A stretch of DNA of 22,382 nucleotides from Marisimplicoccus framensis_A (GTDB lineage: Bacteria > Bacteroidota > Bacteroidia > Flavobacteriales > Flavobacteriaceae): assembly GCA_042088875.1 (NCBI GenBank), contig JBELLF010000014.1:1-22382 (forward strand). Direction: 5' to 3'. The translations under genes and the position numbers were made by a program. Below the pieces are notes generated by a model. It did no database searches and was not told the DNA's origin. It saw only the letters and a list, made by a program, of their open reading frames with translations. Numbering within the stretch: position 1 is the first letter of the stretch; the number at the start of each line of letters is the position of its first letter. Below are positions 7,375 to 16,574 of this stretch, piece after piece.

Positions 7375-8237
7375 TAAGATTTAACAAGTTTTCTCATAAG
7401 TCCTTCTTGAGCAACTGATGCAATCATGATACCATTTTCATTAAAAATACTTCCTCTAGCAAACCCTCTTGCATTTGATGCACTAGGACTTTTCATATCA
7501 TATAAAAGCCAATCATTAATTGAAAAGTCTCTATGAAACCAAAGCGCATGATCTAGGCTTGCATAGTATGCTCTTGTCTTTGCAATTTCTTTTCTATGAG
7601 GGAGTGAAGCTGTTGCTAAAAGTTGGTAATCACTAACAAAAGCCAAAAGTTGGTGATGAAAAGGCAATGGTAAATCAATTTTATCTTTTAGTCTAAACCA
7701 ACATTGATTATAAGGAAGATCATTTTCTTTTCTCATAAAAATATTTGTGCCTACAGGTTTAAACTCAAACACTTTTGGATGAGCAGTTAGAAAAAGTTGA
7801 TACTTTTCTGCAAACTCATCTTTATGTTTATCCGCTTGCTGAAAATCTGTGAGAAGTAAGTCTGGGCTAAGCACGTTGGGCATTTGGACTTGATGATCGA
7901 AGCCATCTTCTTTCTTTTGAAAAGAAGCTGACATGTTAAATATTGCTTTATCATTTTGAAATGCTACTACTCTTCTTGTTGTAAAACTTCCTCCGTTTCG
8001 AATTTTATCTACTTCATAAGTAACTGGTATATTTAAATTTCCCGGAAGTATAAAATAACCATGCATCGAGTGGGCAACTCTGTCCTCAGTAACTGTTTGA
8101 TATGCCGCGTGAAGTGATTGACTTAACACTTGACCTCCAAAAACTCTTCCCCATACTGTCTCATAATTCTTACCCTCAAATCTATTCTCATCGATTTTTT
8201 TAAGTGTTACTATATCCAATAATTGTTTTATATCCAT
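7374..8237 (-). CDS. tesB: Acyl-CoA thioesterase II
   Basis: I use the ATG at 8237, giving 287 residues, almost the length of E. coli TesB (286). A longer frame reaching 8327 adds 30 residues that do not look like TesB and cover the promoter region. The protein has two hotdog domains. The N-terminal one contains FEGKNYETVWGRVFGGQVLS; the C-terminal one contains FVSDYQLL, ASLDHALWFHR and VAQEGLMR. By position, Asp203, Ser227 and Gln277 correspond to the E. coli Asp204, Thr228, Gln278 catalytic set, with a conservative Ser for Thr. It hydrolyses acyl-CoA to free fatty acid and CoA in the cytoplasm. It is the first gene of the minus-strand group that continues into the endonuclease. Confidence 0.95.
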   Translation of the reverse strand: MDIKQLLDIVTLKKIDENRFEGKNYETVWGRVFGGQVLSQSLHAAYQTVTEDRVAHSMHGYFILPGNLNIPVTYEVDKIRNGGSFTTRRVVAFQNDKAIFNMSASFQKKEDGFDHQVQMPNVLSPDLLLTDFQQADKHKDEFAEKYQLFLTAHPKVFEFKPVGTNIFMRKENDLPYNQCWFRLKDKIDLPLPFHHQLLAFVSDYQLLATASLPHRKEIAKTRAYYASLDHALWFHRDFSINDWLLYDMKSPSASNARGFARGSIFNENGIMIASVAQEGLMRKLVKS

Positions 8238-8291
8238 TATTAAGTCAATATTAATTTTTACAAACCCTAGTAAAAATGGGGTTTTATGAAA

Positions 8292-8299
8292 CAAATTTA
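8292..8299 (-). promoter_or_regulatory. Possible -7 box for tesB
   Basis: Read on the minus strand this is TAAATTTG, an exact TAnnTTTG match, about 55 bases before the tesB ATG at 8237 in the 105-base divergent gap. No -33 element is seen at good spacing. On the plus strand TATCTTG at 8312-8318 could serve the M16 gene. Confidence 0.3.
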
Positions 8300-8342
8300 C
8301 TAAAGATTTATTATCTTGAGGGATCAAACAAATTAAACTTAA

Positions 8343-9653
8343 ATGAAAAAATTATTAACCAATGTATTTGTTGTACTAATTTTTTTTACATCAAATTCTC
8401 AAGAAATCAATATACTAGAATATGATTTAGATAATGGATTACACATAATACTTCACCAAGATAATTCTGCTCCTGTAGTATCTACAGTACTTCAATATCA
8501 TGTTGGATCTAAAGATGAATATTCAGGCATAAAAGGATTTGCTCATCTTTTTGAACATATGCTTGGTAAAGAAACAAAAAACATGAAAGCTGGAGAATGG
8601 TATAAGATATATAGATCTAGAGGAGGAAACGGAAATGCATCAACAAGTGTAGATCTTACGTCATACTATGTTACACTTCCGTCAAATAGTCTTGAGTTAG
8701 CTTTGTGGCGATACTCTGAAATTATGTTACATCCTATAATTGATCAAGAGACAATTGATGTTCAAAGAGAGGCTGTTAAAGAAGAAAAAAGACAAAGAGA
8801 TAATCAACCATATGGAAGGTTTTATCAGTATTTGAAAGAAAACCTTTTTGAAGTTCATCCATATAAGTTTCCTTTAATTGGATATGAAGAGGACCTAGAT
8901 AGTTCATCTCTAAAAGATTTTAAAGATTTTCAAGAAAAATTTTATTCGCCGAGTAATGCTGTATTTGTAATTGCAGGAGATATAGATATTGATGAAACAA
9001 AAAAGCTAGTCTCATATTATTTTGACGAAGTACCAAATAAGGGTGACAAGCCAGTAAAGTCATACCCTAAAGAAAACCCTTTTGAGCAAAAAAGAGTTCA
9101 AGAATTTGATCCTAACATTCAAATTCCAGCACTATTATATGCATTCAGGACACCTTCTGCAACTGAAAGAGACTCTTCAGTACTTAATTATATCTCAACA
9201 TATTTAAGCGGTGGCGAAAGCTCAGTTTTGTATAAAAAATTAGTTGATGAAAAAGAAATGGCATTAGGTGTACAAGCAATTAATATTGATCAAGAAGATT
9301 ACAGTATGTTCGCAATTTTAATATTACCCCAAGGTGAAACTAGCTTTGAAGATTTGATAAATGAAGTTGAAGTTGAAATAAGTAAAATTCAGAATGAGAT
9401 GATTTCTGAAAATGATCATCAGAAGATTCAAAACAATTTAGAAAATATTAATATATCATCTCTTGGGTCAGTTAGTGGAATAAGCCAAAGCTTAGCTAGA
9501 TATCATAATATTTACGGGGATGCATCGATGATTAACAAAATATCAGGTATAGTAAGGTCAGTTTCAATAGAAGAGATTCAAGCTGTAGCAAATAAATATC
9601 TAAACAAAGATCAAAGATTAATAATGGAATATCTTCCAGAGATAAATGAATAA
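8343..9653 (+). CDS. M16 family zinc peptidase (catalytic subunit)
   Basis: This 436-residue protein is a periplasmic or surface M16B metallopeptidase. Residues 1 to about 20 form a signal peptide (MKKLLTNVFVV...SNSQ). The inverted zinc motif HxxEH is intact as HLFEH (His68, Glu71, His72), and the distal Glu ligand is in VKEEKR (Glu147 or 148), 75-76 residues later as expected. The C-terminal half is the second, non-catalytic M16 half, with SGGESSVLYKKLVDEKEMAL. The length fits a single M16B subunit. The next gene, 3 bases downstream, encodes an M16 protein without the zinc motif, so the two probably form a heterodimer like other M16B catalytic/non-catalytic pairs. Substrate is unknown; short peptides or signal-peptide remnants are usual for the family. 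Confidence 0.95.
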   Translation: MKKLLTNVFVVLIFFTSNSQEINILEYDLDNGLHIILHQDNSAPVVSTVLQYHVGSKDEYSGIKGFAHLFEHMLGKETKNMKAGEWYKIYRSRGGNGNASTSVDLTSYYVTLPSNSLELALWRYSEIMLHPIIDQETIDVQREAVKEEKRQRDNQPYGRFYQYLKENLFEVHPYKFPLIGYEEDLDSSSLKDFKDFQEKFYSPSNAVFVIAGDIDIDETKKLVSYYFDEVPNKGDKPVKSYPKENPFEQKRVQEFDPNIQIPALLYAFRTPSATERDSSVLNYISTYLSGGESSVLYKKLVDEKEMALGVQAINIDQEDYSMFAILILPQGETSFEDLINEVEVEISKIQNEMISENDHQKIQNNLENINISSLGSVSGISQSLARYHNIYGDASMINKISGIVRSVSIEEIQAVANKYLNKDQRLIMEYLPEINE

Positions 9654-9656
9654 ATC

Positions 9657-11789
9657 ATGAAAAAAAATTTAAAATATATATTTATGCTAGGGTTAATAAA
9701 GAAATTAATAATATTATTAGCTATTACTGTTTCATCTACTTTAAATAGTCAAATTGATAGAACAATGCCTAATGCAGGGCCAGCTCCTGTCATTAAATTT
9801 AATCAGCCCTTCACAAAAAAATTATCAAATAACTTGACGCTTATGGTAGTTGTAAATAAAAAGCTTCCAACTGCATCTGCGACACTGATTATTGACAACC
9901 CTCCTATCCTTGAAAAAAATCTCTCAGGAGTTAAAGAACTAGTCACTGCCACTATGGGTAAGGGTAACAAGTTTCAATCTAAAGATGAATTTATAGAAGA
10001 AAAAGATTTTATGGGTTCATTTTTGAGTTATAATTCAGGTGGAGGATCTTTCTCTTCATTATCAAGATACTTTGAAAGAACAATGACTATGTTTGCTCAA
10101 GGTGCAATTTATCCAGTCTTTGATAAAGATGAATTTGAAAAAGAAAAGAAAAAGTTAATTGAGGCGCTAAAAATTGATGAAAAGAATTCTGCATCAATTG
10201 CAAGAAGAGTTGAAAATGTTATTGCATATGGTGATGGTCATCCTAGTTCTGAGTATACAACGGAAACTAGTGTATCTAATATCAATATTGATGACATAGA
10301 AGAATTTTACAATACTTACTTTAAACCAAATAATGCTTACTTAGTTATTACAGGTGACGTAGATCTTGAAAAGACAGTCAGTTTATCAGAAAGTCTATTT
10401 TCTGAGTGGAGTTTTTCCAACACCTTAGATAATATGTTTGGTCAAGGCTCTGAAAATGGATTTACTGACCCTGAAATTTCTAACTCAACTAGAATACATG
10501 TTGTTGATGTACCTAATGCTACAAATGTTGAAATTAACTTTCAAAATGTTGTAGATAGAAAAACAAGTGATAAAGACTATTTCTCTGCAAATGTTGCAAA
10601 TAGAGTATTAGGAGCAGGACCTGAGTCCAGATTATTTTCAGTAATAAGAGAGGAAAAAGGATATGCATATGGCGCATACTCTGGTTTACCAACTAATTCT
10701 AAAAGAAAAACAAAATTTCAAGCAAGAACAACTGTAAGAACTGAAGTTGTGGATAGCGCAATAGTTGAAATGTATAATCAACTCGCAATTATGAGAAATA
10801 CTCCAATTACTGATGAGGAACTTTCAAATGTTAAATCAGGATACTTTGGCTCATTTGCTATGTCAATGGAGGATCCAACTACAATTGCAAATCAAGCTTT
10901 ATCTATTAGAACAGAGAATCTACCAGATGATTTCTACAAAACCTTTTTGAGCAATTTAAATGAGGTTACTAAAGATGATGTAATTGAATCAGCAAATAAG
11001 TTTTTCTTGATAGATAATGCTCAAATTGTTATAACAGGAAAGATTAGAGATATAATGGATAAACTTGAAAACATATCTCTTGGTGGAGAAAAGATTGAAG
11101 TTGTTTATCATGATCATTTTGGAAATATAGTAGATAAGCCTGATTATTCTATAGACTCAAACATTACAGTTGAAACAATTGTTAAAAATTATATTGATGC
11201 TATTGGGGGTAAAGAAAAGTTGTCTAAAATTTTATCAATTGAAACCAATGCAACAGCAAATATTCAAGGCACAGTCTTAGAAATGTATAGCTTAAAAAAT
11301 AATCAAAATCAATCTTTAATGGAAATGTCTACCATGGGAATGACTATAGTTAAAACTGTCTTCAATAAATTTCAAGGTTATAACGAATTAAACGGTCAAA
11401 GAATTCCACTGACAGAAGTTGAGCTTGAACAAGCAATTATAAATTCTGCTTTATTTTCAGAATTAAATTTTGATTATTCATTAGTTGAACTTGTTGGACC
11501 TTCTGATGTCGAAGGGGAAAAAGCTTATGAGATAAAAGTTACAGATAATAAATCTGTTTTTTACTCAGTTGATACTGGGCTAAAATTGAAAGAGGTTGAA
11601 TCACAAGAGGTTGAAGGAAATCTAATTGTTAATGAGACATTTTATAAAGAATATGAAGAGGTTGAAGGAATTCTTTTACCCAGAGTAATTAGTCAGGTTA
11701 GTCCTGCAATTCCAATACCTGGAGGAATTACATTTAAAGCAACATCTATTAAATTAAATGTTGAAACGTCAGACTCAGATTTTAATTAA
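9657..11789 (+). CDS. M16 family protein lacking the zinc site, with LolA-like C-terminal domain
   Basis: This 710-residue exported protein has an M16 peptidase fold over about residues 50-480, but where HxxEH should occur it reads VKELVTATMGKGNKFQ, so it cannot bind zinc in the usual way. The second half keeps the M16 R/Y motif (ESRLFSVIREEKGYAYGAYS), as in non-catalytic M16 subunits that complete the partner's active site. From about residue 505 there is an added ~205-residue domain, beginning VETIVKNYIDAIGGKEKLSK and ending SDSDFN, which resembles the LolA/outer-membrane lipoprotein-sorting fold and is clearly related to the separate protein at 14885-15655. The start at 9657 gives a long signal peptide; the ATG at 9684 gives a more standard one. 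A strong terminator follows. Confidence 0.92.
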   Translation: MKKNLKYIFMLGLIKKLIILLAITVSSTLNSQIDRTMPNAGPAPVIKFNQPFTKKLSNNLTLMVVVNKKLPTASATLIIDNPPILEKNLSGVKELVTATMGKGNKFQSKDEFIEEKDFMGSFLSYNSGGGSFSSLSRYFERTMTMFAQGAIYPVFDKDEFEKEKKKLIEALKIDEKNSASIARRVENVIAYGDGHPSSEYTTETSVSNINIDDIEEFYNTYFKPNNAYLVITGDVDLEKTVSLSESLFSEWSFSNTLDNMFGQGSENGFTDPEISNSTRIHVVDVPNATNVEINFQNVVDRKTSDKDYFSANVANRVLGAGPESRLFSVIREEKGYAYGAYSGLPTNSKRKTKFQARTTVRTEVVDSAIVEMYNQLAIMRNTPITDEELSNVKSGYFGSFAMSMEDPTTIANQALSIRTENLPDDFYKTFLSNLNEVTKDDVIESANKFFLIDNAQIVITGKIRDIMDKLENISLGGEKIEVVYHDHFGNIVDKPDYSIDSNITVETIVKNYIDAIGGKEKLSKILSIETNATANIQGTVLEMYSLKNNQNQSLMEMSTMGMTIVKTVFNKFQGYNELNGQRIPLTEVELEQAIINSALFSELNFDYSLVELVGPSDVEGEKAYEIKVTDNKSVFYSVDTGLKLKEVESQEVEGNLIVNETFYKEYEEVEGILLPRVISQVSPAIPIPGGITFKATSIKLNVETSDSDFN

Positions 11790-11800
11790 AGGTAATGATA

Positions 11801-11830
11801 AAAAAAAGGGCGCCTTAAAGGTGCCCTTTT
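11801..11830. terminator. Bidirectional rho-independent terminator
   Basis: Stem AAAAGGGCGCC (11804-11814) pairs with GGTGCCCTTTT (11820-11830) through one G-U pair, with loop TTAAA. It carries A-runs before and T-runs after, so it can stop transcripts from both sides. It lies between the converging M16 operon (ends 11789) and the Asp-box protein gene (ends 11844). Confidence 0.93.
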
Positions 11831-11843
11831 TACTTTAGATAAT

Positions 11844-14800
11844 TTAGTTTTTTATAAAATCACTATATGAGAGTAACTCGATTTGACTTAAGTCAACTTT
11901 ATTTATGATTTTATCATATTCACTTTTTAAATTATAAAATTCATTTTCAACTATACTTAGATTAGCAAGATCATTTTGTGAAGGTTTATCATAACTTGAT
12001 GCTAATTTTGAATAAAGATCAAGTAGATCCTCTCGTAACTCATTTTCAGCTGCTCCAACATAGTTGTCACCAGTTGTAATAACAAGTGATTCTTTTAAAG
12101 TTTGTAATTTATTTTTAATTCCTTTTTTGAATTTATCAGATGATAGTATTTCATCAATTGTATATACTATATATGCTAGCTCCTCAGATAAGTTATATAA
12201 CTTCATCGTAGTATCATATTTTAACATTTTTTCATTTGAATCTAAATCTGTCTTAGGATCACTAATAACATTTATAGATTTTGAAAAAATATCCTTCCCT
12301 TTTGTGATAACAACATTATATATTCCTTCCATTACTCTAGGACCTGTTAATCCACCAAAAGCTAAAGTTTTTCCCTTTGCAACTTTAGGCTGACTCATTC
12401 TGTAGTTCCATGAAACAAAGTTCATTCCTTTAGACTTACCTGGACTTAATTTTACTATAGATTCTCCACTTTCATTAATAATTTCCATAGTCATTTTTCC
12501 AAATGTATGTCTCCTTGGGAGCATATATTTAATCTGAGCATTTAAGTTAGAGTTTGATCCAAAAAATTGGGTTTCTCTTCCAAAACTATCTGAAAAACCA
12601 CTTTGGTCTGACATAACATATTTGTCATTCTCAAAAAAATATAATTTCTCTGACAAAGATTTTTCATTAATTTCCCTGAGAGGTGAAATATCATCTATTA
12701 TGATTATACCTCTTCCATGTGTAGCCAACACCAGATCATTTGTGTTTTTTTGTAATTCTATATGGTGAATTGCAACAGGTGGAACATTTTTGTCAAATTT
12801 ATTCCATGAGTCACCTCCGTTAATAGAAATATATAATCCAAATTCAGTTCCTAAAAAAAGTAAATTTGGATTTATAAAATCTTGCTGAATGCTCCTAGTA
12901 AAACCGTAGACATCATGATTAGGTATAATATTTTCCCATGTTATTCCAAAATCTTCAGTTTTATAGGCATACGGGTTCATATCTCCAGTTGTGTGACCAT
13001 CAAAAACCACATATGCGGTTCCAACATCATGAACACTTGGTTCAATATGATACACCCATGTATTTTGTGGAATACCACTAATGTTTGTGATTAAATTTTT
13101 CCATGACTTCCCACCATCAACTGTAAGTTGAATATTTCCATCATCTGTTCCTATCCAAATTACTTTCTCGTCAATTGGAGATTCAGCGATTGTAAAAATT
13201 GTAGTATGATTTTCAGCACCTGAATTATCCATTGAAAGTCCTCCTGATTCAATTTGCCTTTGTTTTGATTTATCATTAGTTGTTAGATCCGGAGAAATAA
13301 TTTTCCATGTATCTCCCATATCATCAGATACATGTAAATATTGACTTCCAATAAAGAATCTGTCTGGATTATGAAAGCTTGTTGAAATAGGGGTGTTCCA
13401 ATTAAATCTATATTTCTCATATCCTTCTTCTTGCAATGGTTGAATTGTCTTTACTCTATTATTATCTACATCATATCTCCATACATTTTCAGCACCTTGC
13501 ATCTCTGAATAAATAATATTTTTAGTTGGGTGTTTATAAACTCTAAAACCATCACCTTGTCCAACTGGATTCCAATGTTTTGCAGATATCCCTCCAGAAG
13601 CACGAGTAGGGCCGTACCAAGAACCATTGTCTTGTAAACCTCCATAAACATTATAAGGCTCTTTATTGTCAACAGTTACATGATAAAATTGTGAAATAGG
13701 TAAATTCTCAGATATTTCCATAGTTACTCCCTTATCCCAAGACCTGTAAACTCCTCCATCAGTTCCAACATATAATAAGTCAGAATTATTGATGTCAAAA
13801 ACAATGTCATGAATATCAGGATGCATGAATCCTAAGTTTTGGAAAGTTTTACCTCCATCTTTAGAAATAGAACCATATAGCCCAGCCTTAACAACTATAT
13901 CCTCATTTTTAGGGTCAACTTCAATTCTAGAAAAATAAAATGGTCTTACTGTAATTCCAAAATCATTATTAATCTGTTCCCATGATTCTCCTCCATCAAT
14001 ACTCTTGTATAAACCTTTATCTTCATTTTTTTCAGCTTCAATGACTGTATAAAGAATTTTTGAATTAGTTTTTGCCACTGCGATTGCAAGTCTTCCTAAT
14101 CTCCCTTCGGGAAAACCATTATGAATTTTATTCCATGTCTCTCCCCCATCAACCGATTTAAAAAGAGCACTGTTTTCTCCTCCTGATTCAAAAAACCAAG
14201 GTCCTCTTCTAAATTCCCACATAGACGCATATAAGATATTTGAATTATTTGGATCCATAGTCAGATCCGCTAGGCCTGTGGACTGATTTATATATAATAT
14301 TTTATTCCAAGTCTGTCCACCATCAGTTGATTTATATACACCTCTTTCTTCACTATCAGACCATAACGCACCCAAAACTCCAACATAAATTTCATTGGAG
14401 TTATCTGGATTAACTATTATGTTCGAAATTCTTTCAGAATTTTTTAGACCAATATTTAACCATGATTGTCCACCATCAGTTGACTTATACAAACCATCTC
14501 CAATAGAAACACTATTTCTTGGCCATGGCTCACCTGTTCCAACATAAATTGTATTATCAGGGTCATTTGGATCTAATTCAACTGCTCCAATTGATTGAGA
14601 ATGATCATCGAAAATTGGTCTAAAAGTAGCTCCCGCATTTTCTGACTTCCAGACACCTCCTCCTGCAGTTCCTGCATAAATTACTTTAGGATCTGTTGGG
14701 TGGTTTTCCATATCACTAATTCTACCACTCATTACAGCAGGTCCTATAAATCTAGCATTCAAATCTCCGTAGTAATCTTTTAATTCAATAGGTTCTTTTA

Positions 14801-14864
14801 CTTGAGAATAAGAACTAGATGAAAGTAATAAAGTAATTACAAAAAATAAATTTTGTTTATTCAT
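11844..14864 (-). CDS. Large exported Asp-box (VPS10/sortilin-like) beta-propeller protein
   Basis: This 1006-residue protein starts with a signal peptide of about 20 residues. Residues ~40-740 are rich in Asp-box turns (S-x-D-x-G-x-x-W), for example STDGGQSW at 128-135 and STDGGQTW at 179-186, then SVDGGETW, SIDGGESW, TVDGGKSW and SINGGDSW, with degenerate copies between. This fits a ten-bladed-type VPS10/sortilin or BNR beta-propeller, often labelled 'glycosyl hydrolase' in automatic annotation although no hydrolase site is evident. The last ~250 residues form a beta domain (FGGLTGPRVMEGIYNVVITKG) and a helical tail. No T9SS sorting domain is visible at the C-terminus. It is the last gene of the long minus-strand group and lies 20 bases after the LolA-like gene. 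The role is probably in periplasmic or surface protein binding or processing; substrate unknown. Confidence 0.9.
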   Translation of the reverse strand: MNKQNLFFVITLLLSSSSYSQVKEPIELKDYYGDLNARFIGPAVMSGRISDMENHPTDPKVIYAGTAGGGVWKSENAGATFRPIFDDHSQSIGAVELDPNDPDNTIYVGTGEPWPRNSVSIGDGLYKSTDGGQSWLNIGLKNSERISNIIVNPDNSNEIYVGVLGALWSDSEERGVYKSTDGGQTWNKILYINQSTGLADLTMDPNNSNILYASMWEFRRGPWFFESGGENSALFKSVDGGETWNKIHNGFPEGRLGRLAIAVAKTNSKILYTVIEAEKNEDKGLYKSIDGGESWEQINNDFGITVRPFYFSRIEVDPKNEDIVVKAGLYGSISKDGGKTFQNLGFMHPDIHDIVFDINNSDLLYVGTDGGVYRSWDKGVTMEISENLPISQFYHVTVDNKEPYNVYGGLQDNGSWYGPTRASGGISAKHWNPVGQGDGFRVYKHPTKNIIYSEMQGAENVWRYDVDNNRVKTIQPLQEEGYEKYRFNWNTPISTSFHNPDRFFIGSQYLHVSDDMGDTWKIISPDLTTNDKSKQRQIESGGLSMDNSGAENHTTIFTIAESPIDEKVIWIGTDDGNIQLTVDGGKSWKNLITNISGIPQNTWVYHIEPSVHDVGTAYVVFDGHTTGDMNPYAYKTEDFGITWENIIPNHDVYGFTRSIQQDFINPNLLFLGTEFGLYISINGGDSWNKFDKNVPPVAIHHIELQKNTNDLVLATHGRGIIIIDDISPLREINEKSLSEKLYFFENDKYVMSDQSGFSDSFGRETQFFGSNSNLNAQIKYMLPRRHTFGKMTMEIINESGESIVKLSPGKSKGMNFVSWNYRMSQPKVAKGKTLAFGGLTGPRVMEGIYNVVITKGKDIFSKSINVISDPKTDLDSNEKMLKYDTTMKLYNLSEELAYIVYTIDEILSSDKFKKGIKNKLQTLKESLVITTGDNYVGAAENELREDLLDLYSKLASSYDKPSQNDLANLSIVENEFYNLKSEYDKIINKVDLSQIELLSYSDFIKN

Positions 14865-14884
14865 ATTATTGTTGTTAAGTTATA

Positions 14885-15655
14885 TTATTCTTGGTTATCT
14901 TCATCTGGAAATTTAAAATCAGAATCATCTAGTTCTGGGTTAATTTCCATTTTTTGAACTACAAAAGTTTGTCCCCCTGGTTGGTCCTTAACACCAAATG
15001 TTAATGAAAAAGGATAATATACTCCTTCTACTTCTTGATAATCACTAAAGCTTTGTTGAATAACAGAACCTTTTCCTGGACCCTCAAGCATTTCGGACCA
15101 TACTGCCAATAATACATAATTATCCTTATCAAATAAGTAATAATCAATATTTGGATTTTCTTCTCCATCAACTAAATAAGGAGTTTTTGTCACCTTAATT
15201 TTATAGACCTCAGTTCCCTCAAAATCTTCCGTTCCCTCAAAATCAACAGTATATCCAAGGTCTTTGTATGTAACAAAAACATCAGGAAATTCTTGAAGTT
15301 CATTTTTAAAATTAATTACATCTTCTTCGTCACTTTTAACTGGCTTAAAGTCAGGAAATCCACTTGACCATAATACCTCTCCATCAAATACATTGTCCTT
15401 AAGTTCTTGACCTTGTATAGATACTGTTATACTCGATCTATTTTTAGAACTTACTATTTCAATTGGAAGTTCTAGACCTCCCTGGTTTGCTGATGCAGAA
15501 ATTATTACTCCTTCAACATTTTGAATAGCTTCTACACCTCCAATTACTTCAAGATATCCATCAATTATTTCCTCAGCTGTTTGAGAGCTTAAAGTATTAA
15601 TTGATAATAACATAAATATTGTTAATAATAACCCTTGAATTTTAAATTGTTTCAT
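14885..15655 (-). CDS. Exported LolA-like / outer-membrane lipoprotein-sorting-like protein
   Basis: This 256-residue protein has a signal peptide (about residues 1-25, ending near LSSQ) and then a single beta-rich domain. Its mature start, EEIIDGYLEVIGGVEAIQNV, and its end, DYQEVEGVYYPFSL followed by DDSDFKFPDED, match the beginning and end of the C-terminal domain of the zinc-less M16 protein at 9657-11789. It resembles the LolA-like fold used to hold lipid or hydrophobic chains in the periplasm, but it lacks a lipobox Cys, so it is probably soluble in the periplasm. It sits between the EamA gene (14 bases before) and the Asp-box gene (20 bases after). An 18-base tandem repeat encodes DFEGTEDFEGTE inside it. 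The precise role is unknown. Confidence 0.82.
   Translation of the reverse strand: MKQFKIQGLLLTIFMLLSINTLSSQTAEEIIDGYLEVIGGVEAIQNVEGVIISASANQGGLELPIEIVSSKNRSSITVSIQGQELKDNVFDGEVLWSSGFPDFKPVKSDEEDVINFKNELQEFPDVFVTYKDLGYTVDFEGTEDFEGTEVYKIKVTKTPYLVDGEENPNIDYYLFDKDNYVLLAVWSEMLEGPGKGSVIQQSFSDYQEVEGVYYPFSLTFGVKDQPGGQTFVVQKMEINPELDDSDFKFPDEDNQE
15214..15249 (-). repeat. Short in-frame tandem repeat, two 18-base units
   Basis: Two adjacent 18-base units, 15214-15231 and 15232-15249, share TTCCCTCAAAATC and match at 15 of 18 positions. On the coding strand they give DFEGTE twice in a row. This looks like a slippage duplication in a beta-turn, or two naturally similar strands. Confidence 0.7.
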
Positions 15656-15669
15656 GATAAATTTTATTT

Positions 15670-16566
15670 TTAGTTTGTTTCTTTTTCAAAAATATCATTT
15701 TTTCTTGTAACTAGATATACCCCAACTAAAATAACAGAAGTACCTATAAACTGGATTAGTTTAAATTCCTCTCCATCAAGTAAACCCCAAAAAATTGCAA
15801 CTATTGGAATTAAATATGTTGTTGAAACTGAGAAAACTGGAGATGAAATTGCTAGAAGTTTTATGTATAAAACTTTTGCAATTGCTGTTCCAAAAAATGC
15901 AAGAACTATTATATAAATAATTGACTCTATTATTAAAGGATCTGAGGTAAATGTTTTAAATGGAAATTCAGTAAAAAATAGAATCACTGAAGCAGGCAGA
16001 AATAGAAATATAAAACTCATTCCAATTATTGCAACTGCAGAAATCCCTGGTAATTTATATTTTAAAATATTAGCATTTACAGCATAGAAAAATGCAGCTA
16101 TAATTGTAAAAGAAACATATAATAAGTTTAGGCCTGAAATTAAAAACTCATTATTAACCAAAATTAGAATCCCAATAAAACCAATAATTACACCTGCAAA
16201 TTGGGTTTTTAGAAATTGCTCTTTAAAAAGTAAAACACTTATTATTAATGTAAATAAAGGTGTAAGTGATACCATAACACCTGCTATAGCACTTGAAATT
16301 TCAGTTTCAGCAAAAGCAAATAAATAATTTGGAAAAAAGGTTCCAATAAATGCTGAAAAGACCACCCATTTAATTTTATCTTTTGGTATATTCCTAAGCT
16401 TGTTGATGCTAAATGGAACAATTAGAATAGTCGTAATTATCATCCTTAATGAGCCTAATTGTACAGGAGTTAATCCTGTTAGTCCCTTTTTAATAAGTAT
16501 ATATGAACTCCCCCATATAATAGATAGGATTATTAATGTGCCCCATTTTCTAACACCAATATTCAA
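15670..16566 (-). CDS. EamA-family (DMT superfamily) membrane transporter
   Basis: This 298-residue protein is almost wholly hydrophobic with about ten transmembrane helices, arranged as two EamA repeats (about residues 8-137 and 150-285). Visible family features are WGSSYILIKKGLTGLTPVQLGSLR at the start, PLFTLIISVLLFKEQF at the end of the first repeat, and YLIPIVAIFWGLLDGEEF in the second. Such drug/metabolite transporters export amino acids, metabolites or drugs across the inner membrane; the substrate cannot be told. It starts 8 bases after the gldE stop and so is in the same transcript. In many flavobacteria gldE is followed by gldD instead, so its place here is notable. Confidence 0.93.
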   Translation of the reverse strand: MNIGVRKWGTLIILSIIWGSSYILIKKGLTGLTPVQLGSLRMIITTILIVPFSINKLRNIPKDKIKWVVFSAFIGTFFPNYLFAFAETEISSAIAGVMVSLTPLFTLIISVLLFKEQFLKTQFAGVIIGFIGILILVNNEFLISGLNLLYVSFTIIAAFFYAVNANILKYKLPGISAVAIIGMSFIFLFLPASVILFFTEFPFKTFTSDPLIIESIIYIIVLAFFGTAIAKVLYIKLLAISSPVFSVSTTYLIPIVAIFWGLLDGEEFKLIQFIGTSVILVGVYLVTRKNDIFEKETN

Positions 16567-16574
16567 TTATAAAT

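Noticed and set aside
8238..8327. 30-residue N-terminal extension of TesB
   Set aside because: The extension is unlike TesB, covers a TAnnTTTG promoter candidate, and the shorter start gives the family length of 287.
12064..13094. Two plus-strand open frames (12064-12393, 12882-13094)
   Set aside because: Both lie opposite the Asp-box protein gene, have no recognisable motifs and reflect AT-rich antisense frames.
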